Source: Brachynemurus nebulosus (Eukaryota > Arthropoda > Insecta > Neuroptera > Myrmeleontidae). Taken from it: a stretch of 64,000 nt of DNA. The position numbers and the translations under genes were made by a program. Below are positions 1 through 12,024 of the stretch, in pieces (the stretch's first letter is position 1; each line of letters starts with the position of its first letter). The DNA is taken from NCBI GenBank assembly GCA_035578155.1, contig JAPWDM010000017.1, positions 6,716,828-6,780,827 of the forward strand, read 5' to 3'. The notes under the pieces are model-generated. The model did not search any database and was not told the origin of the DNA. It saw nothing but the letters and a program-made list of their open reading frames with translations.

Positions 1-2
1 AG

Positions 3-1695
3 GAAAACCTAGCAGATATAGCCTCGAGAGGCTGTTTGCCTGATGAAATTATTAATAATTTCTTATGGTGGCACGGGCCAAGTAAATTACTTACTAATGA
101 AATAAATATTAATAATAGTGATGGTAATCATTTACTAAGTATACAAGAGTTGCCAGAAACAAAAGTTACTTTAAAATCGTTTACAAATCAAATGGAAAAA
201 CTTGAAATACTTACAAAAATTTCAAATTTAACAAAAATGCAACATATAATAGTTTATTACCTACGATTTATTTATAACTGTAAGAAGGAAAATAAATTGA
301 AGGGTAATCTAACTACCGATGAACTTAATATTGCACTTAATAAAATTATTAATCATATTCAGGAAGAAAATTTCCATACAGAAATTTTAGAATTAAAGGC
401 TGTTAAACCTTGCACGAGACTGGCCTCATTGGTACGATGTGTTGATGCGAATGGTATTTTACGTGTTGGGAGGAGATTGCACGCAAGTGCAATTTCTTTT
501 TCGAAAAGGCATCCTATTTTGTTGCCTGCAAAGGCCTTTATTACCAAACTAATAATAGAAAATGAACACATTCGTTCACTTCATAGAGGACTGAAATTAG
601 TTCTCTCAAATTTAAGGTAAAAATACTGGTTATTAAATGCCAATCGTGAAATTAAAAAAGTAATTTCAAAATGTATAATCTGCTTCAAATTGAAATGTGA
701 GGCAACAAAGCAATTAATGGGTTCACTGCCCTATGATAGAATTAATATTGCTAAACCTTTTGAACGAGTGGGAATTGATATTTTTTAATAAATAACCAGG
801 ATATTTTTTAATAAAGCAATCACGCATACGAAATTCAATTTATCAAATGCTTATATCATACTTTTTATCTGCTTCGTAACAGTTCATACGAAAGCAGTTC
901 ATATTGAAGTCATTTCCGATTTAAAACGGAAACCTTTTTAGGTGCCTTAAAGAGATTTATTGGTAGAAAGTCTATGCCAAAAATTATCTATAGTGATAAT
1001 GGAAGTACGTTTAAGGGGGCTAACAATGAATTAAAGAAAAATATGATTGATTTTTTTAATGAAAAGAATAAAGAAATTATTCAAAACTATACGGTCAATT
1101 TAGAGATTAAGTGGTCTTTTATACCTTCTTGTAGTCCAAACTTTGGAGGTCTCTGGGAAGCAAATATAAAAAGCTTTAAAGCTCATTTTAAACGCATTGT
1201 TGGGAAAAATATATTAACGTATGAAGAGTTTAATACTGTAGTGATACAGATCGAAGCAGTTTTAAATTCAAGGCCATTGTGCCAATTGTCGAATGATCCA
1301 ACCGATTTATCTTGTTTGACTCCGGATCATTTTTCGACCGGCTCATCATCGTGTGCCATACCGGAACCTGACCTTACAGAAGTAAACATAAATAAATTAA
1401 AATTTTGAAGACAATGTACCCATATGGTACAATGTTTCTGGAAAGCATGGCCCAGAGATTATCTGACCATACTACAGAACCGCCCAAAATGGAAAAAAAG
1501 CCCTTCCGAATGTTAAAGAAGGCATGTTTGTGCTACTGAGAGACGATAAATTACCCCCACTGGAATGGTCATTGGCTTGAATTTCTAAAACCATTATGGG
1601 TAGAGATGGTGAAATTCGAGTAGTAGAATTATTAACAAAAAGGGAACTTGTACAGTAGCTATATCCAAAATTTCTGTTCTTCCTATTTATGATTA
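3..1695 (+). pseudogene. BEL/Pao retrotransposon pol, 3' part (RNase H end, integrase, C-terminal domain)
   Basis: The frame is open at the window edge and starts with the SRGCLP and WWHGP motifs that close the BEL/Pao RNase H region. A zinc-binding integrase N-terminus follows (HPILLPAK, then CIICFKLK). The integrase core keeps SDNGSTFKGA and the acidic residue in NFGGLWEA. From about 1410 the WKAWPRDYL-type C-terminal domain (DUF5641-like) runs to about 1695. It is dead: an in-frame TAA lies near 617, stops lie near 787, and the frame changes near 870-975, 1408 and 1520. Protease, RT and gag would lie upstream of the window. Family assignment is by motif order. No LTR could be delimited downstream. 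Confidence 0.88.
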
Positions 1696-2269
1696 ATATA
1701 TTTTATACTATAATGTATGTAATATATTTGTTACAAACTTATTAAAATTTTTATTTACATTTTGCAAAAAACCAATAGATTTGGTTTAAATTTAATAGAT
1801 AGATCAATTTATTTAATTAGTTCATGACAAGGTAATTTATGTAGTGACTTATTTTTATTGTTATAATGTAGTTACATAGATACTCAAAATATTTTAATAG
1901 ATAATAATTGAATTTAATTTCCAAATATTACCAATTTTTAATTGCATTTATTTTGTCCATTCTCATATTTATAAAAGAAGAAAGATGTTTATAGGTATTT
2001 AATGAAAATGTGTTAATTTAATTAAACATTTTTTGCTGTTTCGCCAGTTTATGGTAACAACAAGTTACCATAATTTAAATAACATTAAAATACTTTAATA
2101 TTAAAATTAAAGTATAAGATATCTATGACATCTTTGATTAAAAATTAAAAATAAAAAATAAAAAGTTGCATGCCGATAGTCATAGCGAAAATAATAATAA
2201 CAATTGTAAAAATATTTAGTTTAAAAAAAAACTGTACGGGTAAAAATGATCCCACATAAATTAAATTAT
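1696..2269. other. AT-rich stretch without a recognised gene
   Basis: It follows the BEL/Pao C-terminal domain and could hold its 3' LTR, but I could not find a TG...CA-bounded unit or a second copy in the window. No open frame of note. Confidence 0.5.
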
Positions 2270-2490
2270 ACCCTGTTTCAAATACAATTGATCATGAGTC
2301 AAAGTTAAAAAATTAAATAATTCTTATATTCAAAACAAATAAGTCTTGTATTCTTTTCTAAAAACAAACTGCAATTTTAAAATTTACGTAAGTGCAATAA
2401 TGAAAGAGATAAAGCCAAGAAAACGGAAATTATTTAAGTTTCTAAGTGATGAAGCATGGTTAAATTTAACTGAAATGGACCATATTTAAA
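2270..2490 (+). repeat. Dispersed repeat I, copy 1
   Basis: It matches the reverse complement of 26691-26902 over about 210 bp, including the block reading CCAAGAAAACGGAAATTATT and the end reading CATGGTTAAATTTAACTGAA. This copy has no AT array beside it. Copy 2 is bounded by AT arrays on both sides. Family unknown. Confidence 0.75.
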
Positions 2491-2624
2491 TAATTTTTGC
2501 ATATATCAATAATATATGTTAATTAATAGTGTTAAATTCATAATGAAACTGTTTGTTTTCTTATATTTGATATATTATGTAAATAAAAAGAATTATATCT
2601 ACTTTACATGTGGTGCCGTTTATT

Positions 2625-3870
2625 TCATAGTTTACAGTCCGCTAAAAGATGGTATTCAAGTATTGGAGAAGTTATTAAGACTATTAAAGGACTCGGGATT
2701 GACACTGAACCTCAAGAAATGTACTTTCTTCCCGGCCGGAAGATATCCACCAGTTGAGGTAGTTTTTAGGCATCTGTAGCTTCTTTCGACGATTCATAGC
2801 CGGATTTTCATTAATAGCGGAACCACTTACACGGTTGACAAGGAAAGATGGTTTGTTTAACTGGGGTGAAGAGCAGGAACTAGCATTTAATGAACCGAAA
2901 ACAAAATTAACGAGCAGACCCGTGTTGGGACATTATGATTTAAATTCGGAATTGAAGCTCCATACAGACGCCAGTAAGGTGGGCCTTGCCGGCGTATTAA
3001 TGCAGAAGACGGAAGACAAACAATGGAAGCCCATCGCTTTCTATAATCGATGGACAACCGAACTTGAAGAGAAATACTACAGCCTCGAACTAGAGGCATT
3101 AGCAGTTGTAGAGTCAGTGGACCGACTCCATATATACTTGTTGGGTAGAACGTTCCGGGTAATAACGGATTGCAACTCCTTGAAGACGACGATGTCGAAG
3201 AGGGACATCAACCCTAGAATCGGACGTTGGTGTCTGAAACTGCAGGAGTTTGAACTACATAGTATTGAAAAGAAACCTATCCCGTTCCATACTGTTCACA
3301 TGGACTTCCTTGGTCCATTTCCCAAATCCACAAAAGGAAATTGTTATGTTTCCGCCTACATTTGTGCCTTTACCAAATATATAATGCTTCGAGCCGTGAA
3401 AGATACTTCGGCGAAAGCCGCATGCACTTGTCTGAACGAAGCAATGGAGATTTTTGATCCGCCACAAGGATTAATGACTGACAAGTGAACCTCGTACGCT
3501 GCCAAAGAATTCGAGGAAGAATGTAAGAAAAATCATATTTGTCACATAAAAAACGCTACGGCAACGCCAAGGGCCAACGGACAAATTGAACGATACAACC
3601 GTACGTTACTGACGGGTCTTACAACGTTAGCCAATGAAGATAATAGGCATAGGCAAAAGATTAAGCAAATTCACTGGGCATTGAATAACATTCCAAACAA
3701 AACCACTAAGAAGACGCCGCATGAACTGTTATTCTACATGCACTACAAAATCATATTTTGTTGACATTGGACGATGACGAACCGGAACCGGTAGACGAGT
3801 CAACTATTCTACGTCTACGGGAAGAACCCTCGGCGGAGATAATGAAATACCCCTGCCGGAGTACCTGCAT
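2625..3870 (+). pseudogene. Ty3/gypsy pol fragment: RT thumb, RNase H, integrase core
   Basis: From about 2640 the frame encodes the end of an RT (LLKDSGLTLNLKKCTFF). After a short deletion and a frameshift near 2760 comes the RT-RNase H connection (FLGICSFFRRFIAGF). RNase H spans 2900-3250, with LHTDASKVGLAGVLMQ and the catalytic E in SLELEALAVVE. The zinc-binding integrase N-terminus is missing: RNase H runs straight into the integrase core at about 3290 (HMDFLGPFPKS). TGA at 3486 interrupts the second Asp motif (LMTDK). The third acidic residue is in ATPRANGQIERYNR near 3570-3610. The frame shifts again near 3745. The gene continues at 6090 beyond an insertion. The clade is a gypsy-like arthropod lineage; the exact family is not determined. 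Confidence 0.9.
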
Positions 3871-3955
3871 AACATAGCGAATTTCCGTTTCTAAAAATCC
3901 GTTTTTCTGTGATTTTTCACCCTTTTAAGTAAATTAAAAATAACAAAAAATTATC

Positions 3956-4028
3956 CGGATCGGCCGGGAATCGAACTCAGGATATCCTGGTAACTAGCCA
4001 GGCATGCTAACCACTACGCCAACGATCC
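3956..4028 (-). tRNA. tRNA-Thr(AGT)-like sequence, probably a pseudogene or SINE head
   Basis: On the minus strand a cloverleaf can be drawn. The acceptor stem GGATCGT/CCGATCC has one mismatch. The anticodon stem CCTGG/CCAGG is perfect, with loop CTAGTTA giving anticodon AGT (Thr). The T loop is TTCGATT with stem CTGAG/CCCGG mispaired at one or two positions. The D stem (GCGT/GCAT) is poor, and base 37 is T rather than a purine. Box B is AGTTCGATTCC, one off consensus. It lies inside a mobile repeat, so a decayed tRNA-derived Pol III module is more likely than a working tRNA. Confidence 0.5.
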
Positions 4029-4049
4029 TATGCTCTGATTCGAGAAACA

Positions 4050-5898
4050 GTTACAATTTTAACTTCAAATATTATCCTTCTAAGTGATTTTTCCTCATCT
4101 TTCTAATGGTGTAAATAAATGTCGCAAAAACTTTTTAACTTGAGACAACTTTGGCAAAAACTAATTTTTTTCATGAAAAATGACCAAAAAAACCATGTTT
4201 CAGGCATCCGACATGGCTGGCTAACGAACTTGTCCAACGGTATGGGACTAAATACAAATATAATATATAAATTTTAGTGAATTTATTTTCGGTTTCTAGG
4301 GACCTCAAAACAAATTTCTGCCATGTTCTCGGGCTCAAGTCGCGTCAGGACAGTGGCTGTAATAGCTAAATTCCAGCTGAAAATTCACTAAAACCTTCCA
4401 TAAAACCTATAAGTTTAGCAAGTACTTAACACATTAATTTTTTTATATATATCATCTAAAAACATTTCAGTCCCTTTTTGACAATTTATTGTTAAAATTG
4501 AAACGTTCTTTTGAAGACGGTTAAAATTACTATATTTTACATTAAAATGTCGACAAAATCACCCCCTAGTTAATTACCCCTAGACTTGATACTAGAAAAT
4601 TGAGAAAAAACAGGTCATTTTTTATTTAGATTTTATTTGTAATGATTGAGTTACAAAATTCAAAAGGATATTTTCAAAATGTGTGTATTCGCTATGAGCT
4701 TTTGCCTGAAGGGAAACCAGCTCCTCAAAATCGGCTCCAGCGCTCAAGATGGACAGAATATATCAGTTTATCAGGACGGCATTTGTACATAATTTTAATA
4801 TTTTCTTTAAGAAATAGTATTTTGTATTAAATACTTGTTCGATTTTTTCAAGGCGAGAATACTTATTACGATTTCTATTTACCAGATTCTACAAAATAAA
4901 AAAAAATCATTTGTAACACTACTATCAAACGTCATTTTATTTTGAAATTTTCAAAAAAAAAAAAAAATATAAAAGTTACCTCTTGTATACTTTTTCTGAG
5001 TTAATTATTGAAAAATATTCTATTTTCAGACATTTTTGAGGTAAAATGAGCAGATATATGACTTTTATTAAACAAATTTCAACTTTTTAATATATTTTCA
5101 CCTTAAAATATTTAATATTTTCAAAAATGTATGATATAGTGTGTCAAAATTTAAAATTATTTGTTTTGTCGTCAAAAAAAAAAAAAAAAAAAATTTAATG
5201 TGCAAATTTATTTACGAGTAAAATGCTGTGTTTATACATTATAATTATAACCGTATTGTCATTTAGATAGAAAATTATGTACAAATATTATTGTTTGAAT
5301 ATGGTTTAACGTAATTTTTATGCAGTTGTAGCAAACTCTTGTTAATTTTAGTAAGGTGTAAACATAATCTAAATTCTGACCATATCACATAAAACAAATT
5401 TTCTTGGTAATTTTCCTATAAAAAAATGGAATAGATTGATTATAAAAAACTTATTCAACTGACAGAAATAGAATATAGCTGAATCGTTAAATTGGATTAA
5501 AAAAATCATGACACGCCACTTATAAAGCCTTTTTCCGAAAGTAGCATCGCAAAAAATGAGACAGAAAAAAAAACTGTGAGTGTGAGTGTAATGGAAAATG
5601 ATTTCTTCCAACATATTTTCTAACTTTTCTCAAAAAGTAATTAACTTAGAGCAATGGTGTAAAAACACTTTTTACGCATATTGCCTTTTTCTTTGGCTTG
5701 GTGTAAAAAAAATTTGCAAAATTGCTTAATTCTGGCAAAAAACTCATTTTGTTGACAAAAAATGCCCGAAAAAACTACTTCTGGGCAACCGACGTGTCTG
5801 GCTAACGAACTTAGCCGAGCGAATCTAGTTTTCAGTACGCACACAAAATTTCATAAGCATTAAACGTTTCGTTCGAGAGTTATCGCGCGGATACATAA

Positions 5899-5901
<3 letters not shown>
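4050..5901 (-). repeat. K repeat, copy 1 (two modules)
   Basis: 4440-5890 is the reverse complement of about 7423-9130. Shared landmarks are the block around 4690-4900 (paired with 8700-8930), the block around 5460-5520 (paired with 7790-7870), and the block ending GATAACTCTCGAACG in copy 2. A diverged module at 4050-4400 repeats the same order: a CTGGCTAACGAAC block, a short AT run, then TTTAGTGAATTT and a block ending near 4400. No coding potential is visible. K is unclassified. Confidence 0.8.
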
Positions 5902-5973
<72 letters not shown>

Positions 5974-5983
5974 ATATATATAT
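5902..5983. repeat. (AT)n array inside K
   Basis: Near-pure alternating AT, interrupted once near 5962. It is flanked on the left by the K block and on the right by a block containing CTCGGCCTCAGATTACGTCA, the same two blocks that flank the AT array at 34045. Confidence 0.95.
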
Positions 5984-6089
5984 TACAGTCTCGGCCTCAG
6001 ATTACGTCATGAGAGCGACCATAATAGCTGAATTTCGAGTTTTCGAAATTCGCTAAAATCAAGCAGTGCAAAAATCATATTACGATTCA

Positions 6090-6262
6090 AAACGGAAATG
6101 TCCAACGAAGTATAACATAGGGGACTTGGTCTTGGTTCAGTGTGAGGCGGCCGCAACGGGCGAGTCCAAGAAGCCTACCCCAAAGTAGAAGGGGCTTTAT
6201 ATCGTAACGGAACTTTACCCTATTGATAGGTACCTGCTGGAGGACATATATAACAATAATAA
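6090..6262 (+). pseudogene. Ty3/gypsy integrase C-terminal segment (continuation)
   Basis: One frame reads NIGDLVLVQCEAAATGESKK, then a TAG at 6186, then KGLYIVTELYPIDRYLLEDI. This is the GDLVLV...ATGESRK...GPY.V...NDRY..ED signature at the C-terminus of gypsy-like integrases, and continues the pol interrupted near 3850. The reading ends in an AT-rich insertion after 6262. Confidence 0.85.
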
Positions 6263-6984
6263 GTATACAATAACAGATAAATATAACAAAAATTTTTTTT
6301 TTATTTTTAAATAAATCCCTCTCGCCAATTAAATTTTGTGAATAATTTTCAAACTTCCAACTTGAATGAAACGTTTCGACGCCTTCTTCGAAGAATCTGT
6401 CGTATTATTTAAAGTAACTTAACAACAGAAAAGGAAATTTCGACAGGAGTTATTCATTTAATCGTAAAAAAAGTCGAATCAAAACATTTTCATCAACTCA
6501 GTGTATTATTTAACAAAGGTATATTACGTTTCCAAAGATAACCGGACAGCCAATATTTTTTTTAATGTATTCAATTATCACTGTACCATTTCCGTTCCGA
6601 TAATCGCTAATATATAACTCAGAATAGACATTTATCACCATTTTCGTTACACCAGACATTATTTAGTTTTTTTTTTACCTTTCATTTCATTAGACTTACA
6701 GACAAACATCAACATTCACGTAATTTTGACATTTGTCAAAACCCGTCAAAATCATAGATAAACAACCGCGCTCTTTCCTCATACCATAGATATGTTTTTC
6801 TTATAATCGTTTAGAAGATCAATATGATCCGTTCATACGTTTGTATATAATATCCAAAGGATCGTTTCCACTGCGATTTATCTATTCTCTGGCTTACAAA
6901 CAAAATAAAATTTAACCAACATCGTGCTCGTGGTTCTTTTCACGACAGTGTATCATCAAAATAACTACAATATTTTATTTCATT
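6263..6984. other. Unassigned ~720-bp AT-rich insertion within the gypsy C-terminus
   Basis: It separates two parts of the gypsy pol C-terminus (6262 and 6985). I see no frame, no clear inverted ends and no second copy in the window. Confidence 0.45.
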
Positions 6985-7200
6985 ATAAAAAGGTAGTTAT
7001 ACATACCAGTGGCAGAGAGGACCCCGAGGACATTCCGATCAACTTTTGCCTTCGACCAGATGAAGAGATGGTGTTGCCTTCCAGAGGATCCTGGTTCCGA
7101 CGACGATCGAAAGGAGGCTCGCGTCGAGGACGACCCGGGGAGTCAGGTCGGCCGAATGTAAGGAAAAAAGTTAGGAATAAAATAAATGACATCACGTAGA
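6985..7200 (+). pseudogene. Ty3/gypsy pol C-terminal acidic/basic tail
   Basis: GC content is well above the surroundings. One frame reads DPGSDDDRKEARVEDDPGSQ then VGRM, like the acidic tail that ends many gypsy-like pol proteins. An alternative frame is open across most of it, but its Arg/Gly-rich product looks like an out-of-frame reading. 7201-7338 could be a piece of the 3' LTR (AATAAA near 7275), but no partner LTR is in the window. Confidence 0.6.
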
Positions 7201-7334
7201 CGCGAAGGAAGACGAAACGGAAGGTTGGGTGGGAGATCGGAAAACAACATGACAGTAGTTGTAGGCGTATAAAAAATAAAGAAAATGTTTTTGTAAAAAA
7301 TACGTGTGGTTTTATTTATTTAAATCAACCTAAC

Positions 7335-7338
<4 letters not shown>

Positions 7339-7422
<84 letters not shown>
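7339..7422. repeat. (AT)n array
   Basis: Alternating AT with one G near 7387. It separates gypsy-derived sequence on the left from K copy 2 on the right. Confidence 0.95.
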
Positions 7423-7425
<3 letters not shown>

Positions 7426-9130
7426 TGAACGCGATAACTCTCGAACGGAACATTTAATTTTTATGAAATTTGGTGAAAAGTTTCGAAATTCAAAACTCTT
7501 GGACGAGTTCGCTAGCCAGACACGTCGGATTCCCAGAAGTAGGTTCTTCGGGAAATTTTTGTCAACAAAATGAATTTTTTGCTAGAAATAAGCAATTTTT
7601 CAAATTTTTTACACTAGATGAAAAGACCAGGCAAATTACGTAAATAATGTTTTTGAACCATTCCTCTAGGTTAATTATTTTTCGAGAAAAATCAGGAAAT
7701 ATGTCGTTCTCCATTTCACTCGCACTCACAGTCTTTTTTTTCTGTCTTATGTTTTGCGATGCTACATTCGAAAAAAAAGCTTAATAAGTGCCGTGTCATG
7801 GTTTTATTAATCAAATTTAACGATTAAGCTATATTTTATTTCTCTCAGTTGTATAAGTTTTTATAATATATCTATTCCATTTTTTTATAAAAAAATTATC
7901 AAGAATATTTGTTTTATGTAATAAGGTTAGAATTTATATTATGTTTACACCTTACTAAAATTATTAAGTTTGCTACAAATGTATAAAAATTACGTTAAAC
8001 CATACTGAAACTATAATATTTTTTTGTAAATTTCTGCCCAGTTGAGGATACACTTGTGATTAGAACGTACAAAAATAAGCATTGTGATCGTAAATAATTT
8101 TGCATATTCAATTTTTTTTGTCAAAAAAAAAAATTATTTTTACATGTTCTGTCATTTTGAAATATTATAAAATTTTAAGGCGAATCGTTTAAAAAGAGTT
8201 AAATTAATAAATTAAAGGCAAACATTTATATATTTTAAGAAATCAGTACTGAAAATTTTACAGTTTTTCGCAAAAATGTAATAAAATTTTTAGATTTTAC
8301 ATAAGTACTTACAACAAAGGTAATTCACGGGTAAATTTTTTTATTTCTTTCACTAATTTATTATTTTCTTTTAGAATTTTATTCGGAAGATAATCTTCGT
8401 CGTCTAATTCGCTTCGAGCCAAAAGTATAGCCGCGTATATCAAATGGTTATTCAATATTTACAATTTATTAGGACTTACTAATTTAAAATGAATGGAAAA
8501 TGTATTGAAAAACTGAAATTTATTTAATGAAAGCCATACATCTGCTCATTTTACCTCAAAAATGTCTGAAAACAGAATATATTTCCATAATTAACAAAGA
8601 AAAAACATTAGAGGTACCTTTTATGATATTTATTTTGAAAATTTCAAAATAAAATGAAGTTTGATAGTAGCGTTACGAAAAATTTTTTTTATTGTTCTGT
8701 AGAATCTGCTAAATAGAAATCATAATAAGTACTCGCCTTAAAAAAATCAAACAAGTATTAAAAAAAAATACTTTTTCTTAAAGAAAATATTAAAATAATG
8801 TACAAATTCCGTCCTGATAAACTGACATATTTGTCCACCTTGAGTGTTCTAGTCGATTTTTTTATTCCCTCCAGGCAAAAGCTCACAGCGAATGCATATT
8901 TTTAAAATATCCTTTTGAATTTTGTAACTCAATCATAACAAATAATATCTCCGTAAAAAATGAAATTGACCTGTTTTTTCTCAATTTTCTAGCATTAAGT
9001 CTAGGGGTAGTTAACTAGAGGGGGATTGTGTCGACATTTTAATGTAAAATATAATAATTTTAACAATTTTCAAAAGAAAGTTTCGATTTTAACAATAAAA
9101 AATTTAAAAAAGTGTTCTAGTTCTGCCAGG
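7423..9130 (+). repeat. K repeat, copy 2 (longest)
   Basis: It begins next to the AT array with CGCGATAACTCTCGAACGGA and is the reverse complement of about 4440-5890. Further partial copies are at 34141-34440, 53758-53960 and 32930-33000. With copy 1 it forms a widely spaced inverted pair around the gypsy tail (6.1-7.2 kb). No convincing frame. Confidence 0.82.
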
Positions 9131-9561
9131 ATTTCCAAAAAGGGACTGAAATGTTTTTTTGCAGTTCCGGGACTGAAAGACATGATTTAGTCCCGCATAA
9201 TAAGGACTAAAGTGCCATTTTTAGTCCCAAGGGACTAAAAAATTATTTTACTGCCGCTTTTAAGCCAATCAACAAGCAGAATTTATAGAATAGCACCAGT
9301 CAGTAAGTTTAATTTATAAACCACAGCACTCTAATACATTAATTATTTAAATAGCGTTGCCAGGCAATTAATTATTATTTATAAATTAATTTAAACTTAT
9401 TATGTAGACAAAAGACAACAAAACAGATATATGTATGTCTAGAGGAAATTCTATTTAGAATTAATGTTTACATTTATATTTATATTAGTGCAACTCGATA
9501 TTTTAAATAAATGATTATTTAAGCTGGAAGATTCATTTCCATTAAGGATTAATTCAGAAGT
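9131..9561. other. Noncoding stretch with GGGACTAAA motifs
   Basis: It contains several GGGACTAAA or TTTAGTCCC motifs (9155-9245) like those in the M repeats at 21570 and 55870. It includes GTTGCCAGGCAATTAATTA at 9356-9374, which resembles GTTGCTACGCAATTTA at 10665-10680 on the other side of the recombinase gene. Confidence 0.5.
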
Positions 9562-10560
9562 CTATTTCACATCCTTTTGTCCAAAAATTTTGTCTGCTAT
9601 ATGTCTTTTATTATTAATTGAAATTTCAACATAGCCTTTTGCCACTGTCGAAGATTTCCACCCCCCATGTCGTTTGACAATGTCGATGTTTGCCCCCGAA
9701 TCTGCTAATAAAGATGCAGTTGTACGCCTGAAACAATGCCCAGTGTATGAGGATGGATTCGCCAGTTTTAAAAACGTGGCTATATTTTGAGGCAGTTTGG
9801 CAAATGTGTTTTTGCCGACAGGTTGAACAGAACATTTGTTATTTTTGTAATTGACAAAAAATCTAAAATGATTTGTCTCATTTTTTCTTAATGCCATATA
9901 TTTTTTACAAATTTCGATCAAATTTATTTCATTTCCATCGGAGTTTTTAATAATGAATGTTCTATCAGTATTGTTTTTAGTATATCTTATATTAACTAAA
10001 ATAGAAGAACCTATGTCAATTACATCGTTGGTTGATAAATTTACTAATCCATTTCCTCGACACGCTCCAGCCACACCAAAAATTAATGCAACCTAAAAGT
10101 GGTTCGTTATAGGTAAACATTTTTGTAAGCACATAAATGCTTCTGTTAGTTGCATACTTTCATCATTAAATATTTATCATCCGGAGCTTCTGTTAAAAAT
10201 TTTTCCACTTGTTCTTTGGAAAGTATTTTAGATTTTTTGGGTATATAACCATCATTATTTCTTTCCAAAAAAAATAAGTTTATGATATTTACTTATATCT
10301 ACATTGTGTTTTGTATTTATTAATGCTTTTAACATTTAGTAACGTGACCATAGCATAGATGCACCCATTGATTTTGACTTTTCATAAAAGAATACTAGCG
10401 ATACATCTTCATTATAATAATTCTCCAATTTTCTTTCACTGCACCATGTAATAAATATTTTATACTGCTCTTAATATATTTTTTTTGATTTTTTTGGTAG
10501 CCGTTTTTCTACAGCCTTATTAGCAACTTTTTCTATATCAAATTGTTCAAAATTATCCAT
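9562..10560 (-). pseudogene. Tyrosine recombinase (Crypton-like), broken
   Basis: The gene reads leftward from an ATG at 10560 (MDNFEQFDIEKVANKAVEKR). The N-terminal part has a core-binding domain (FITWCSERKLENYY, then KSKSMGASMLWSRY), interrupted by in-frame stops near 10470 and 10340. A second segment (YIPKKSKILSKEQVEKFL) follows after a frameshift near 10260 and ends in a stop near 10135. The catalytic domain is open from 10074 to 9562. It shows Arg in AGACRGNGL, the HxxR box as GHCFRRT, then HGGW, and a Tyr in AKGYVE about ten residues further on, so the R-H-R-H-Y set is largely present. Total length is about 330 residues, normal for this family. Such genes are common in arthropod genomes as Crypton-type DNA transposons. 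Placement in Crypton rather than another YR group is inferred. Confidence 0.85.
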
Positions 10561-10779
10561 TTTTTTCTTTTTTTTTAAATTTAAATCAAAAGGTAATAAT
10601 TTGAAGTTTTACTTGCAAAATTTCTAATGCAAATGGCGTTAGCAAATAAATTTTGTTGACAAAGGTTGCTACGCAATTTAAATATTTTATACGTATAATA
10701 TTGTTCATTGTTCATTGTTCATGATTCATATGTTATCATATATACAGTATAAACGATGTTTTAATTGAGTAAATGAATT
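10561..10779. other. Upstream flank of the recombinase
   Basis: AT-rich with no frame. It holds GTTGCTACGCAATTTA (10665-10680), a near-match to 9356-9374, and a short duplication of TTGTTCAT near 10700. Confidence 0.45.
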
Positions 10780-10824
10780 TTTTTTAGTCGAATAGAGTAG
10801 AACACGATTCTGTAGAAAAAAATG

Positions 10825-10826
<2 letters not shown>
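10780..10826 (+). repeat. D repeat, partial copy
   Basis: GTAGAACACGATTCTGTAGA then AAAAAATGTC matches the AT-proximal end of the D copies at 26490-26628 and 57470-57595, and the reverse complement of 17875-18010. As in those copies, an AT array starts directly after it. Confidence 0.8.

Positions 10827-10900
<74 letters not shown>
10827..10900. repeat. (AT)n array between D and element N
   Basis: Pure alternating AT. Confidence 0.97.
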
Positions 10901-10903
<3 letters not shown>

Positions 10904-11973
10904 TTTGTGTCTCTCATCTGGCTTCACATTTCAAAAGTGTAATAAAAAAAACAAAAACTGACCTTTCTCGAGACCGTAATAAATTTTATGACTTATTTTG
11001 GTAAAAATATTTTGTCCTTTTAAATTTTTCAATATTTTTAAATTAAGTTAAAAAAAAGTTTAAGTTCAATATGGATTAATAGATTTATATGTAACGAAGC
11101 AAAAAATCATAGATCCTTGATATTGCTTGCATTAAAGTTGGGAATTTCAAAATGAACTTTATTTTATCGGCTGATCATGATTTACATCCTGCGGTTGAAA
11201 AAGATCGACCCAACCCTAAAATTGCAACACAAAAACTAAAAAGGGAAACACACGAATAGCATCCCGTGGTCAATATTTTATTGCTTTTATGGATGTGGTT
11301 ACAACACATATTATTTTACAAATACATACATGCATAAAATTTATTCAATTATTTTATTGTATATACCTAAAACAATTTTCAATAATTAATTATATTTGAT
11401 ATTTTCTTAATTATATAGTTAATTAGTAGTTTCTTAACCCTTAACCACTGACGTACGTATGAGATACGTCACCCTAACGGTTTAACTATTTATGTTAATT
11501 TCATTACTTCTAAGCTTGTTGATTAATAAATATTTTTCTAATAATATTATAACATTTTTTTTAATATCCCTACATAGAATTGAATATCTTTATTTAAATA
11601 ATAATAAATAATTATTACATACATACATCTTGGATGCGCCAGAGGTCTTCAAAATAACGTACGTATATCATACTGGAACGATTCTTATGTTCTGTATTTT
11701 TCTTGAAGACACAATTAATACGATTCCAAAATATTAAATTATAAATATAGTTTTCTTTTTTATTTAATTTTATTTTTATAATATAAATTTTAATTATATT
11801 TTTATTTCCGATAATGCTTTCTTAAAAATCAAATTAAAAATTATTTATAAAAGAAAGATTATATTCTAATTTTTCTACATTTAAATCTCTTCCTTTACCT
11901 CTAATTTTTTTCTTTTTCTTTTGTTTTTATTTTTTCTTTTTGTTTGGAAATTTTTCTGACATAGCAGTAATTT

Positions 11974-12024
11974 TATTACGTAAATTTATTACGTAAATTT
12001 ATTACGTAAATTTTATTACGTAAA
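11974..12024. repeat. Short tandem repeat, ATTACGTAAATTT unit
   Basis: Four successive copies of a 13-14 bp unit containing the palindrome TTACGTAA. Confidence 0.85.

Larger units (their letters stand above)
3849..6055. repeat. Nested repeat insertion splitting the gypsy pol
   Basis: The gypsy integrase reading stops near 3850 and its C-terminus resumes near 6096. The intervening 2.2 kb holds a tRNA-like module and two successive minus-oriented K-repeat modules. The ends are roughly inverted: TAGCGAATTTC near 3882 and GAAATTCGCTA near 6044-6054, each with a TA that could be a target duplication. The left 40 bp (TGCATAACATAGCGAATTTC) also occurs at 55166-55200, so the true left edge may be slightly outside the TIR I drew. 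Boundaries are approximate. Confidence 0.7.
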
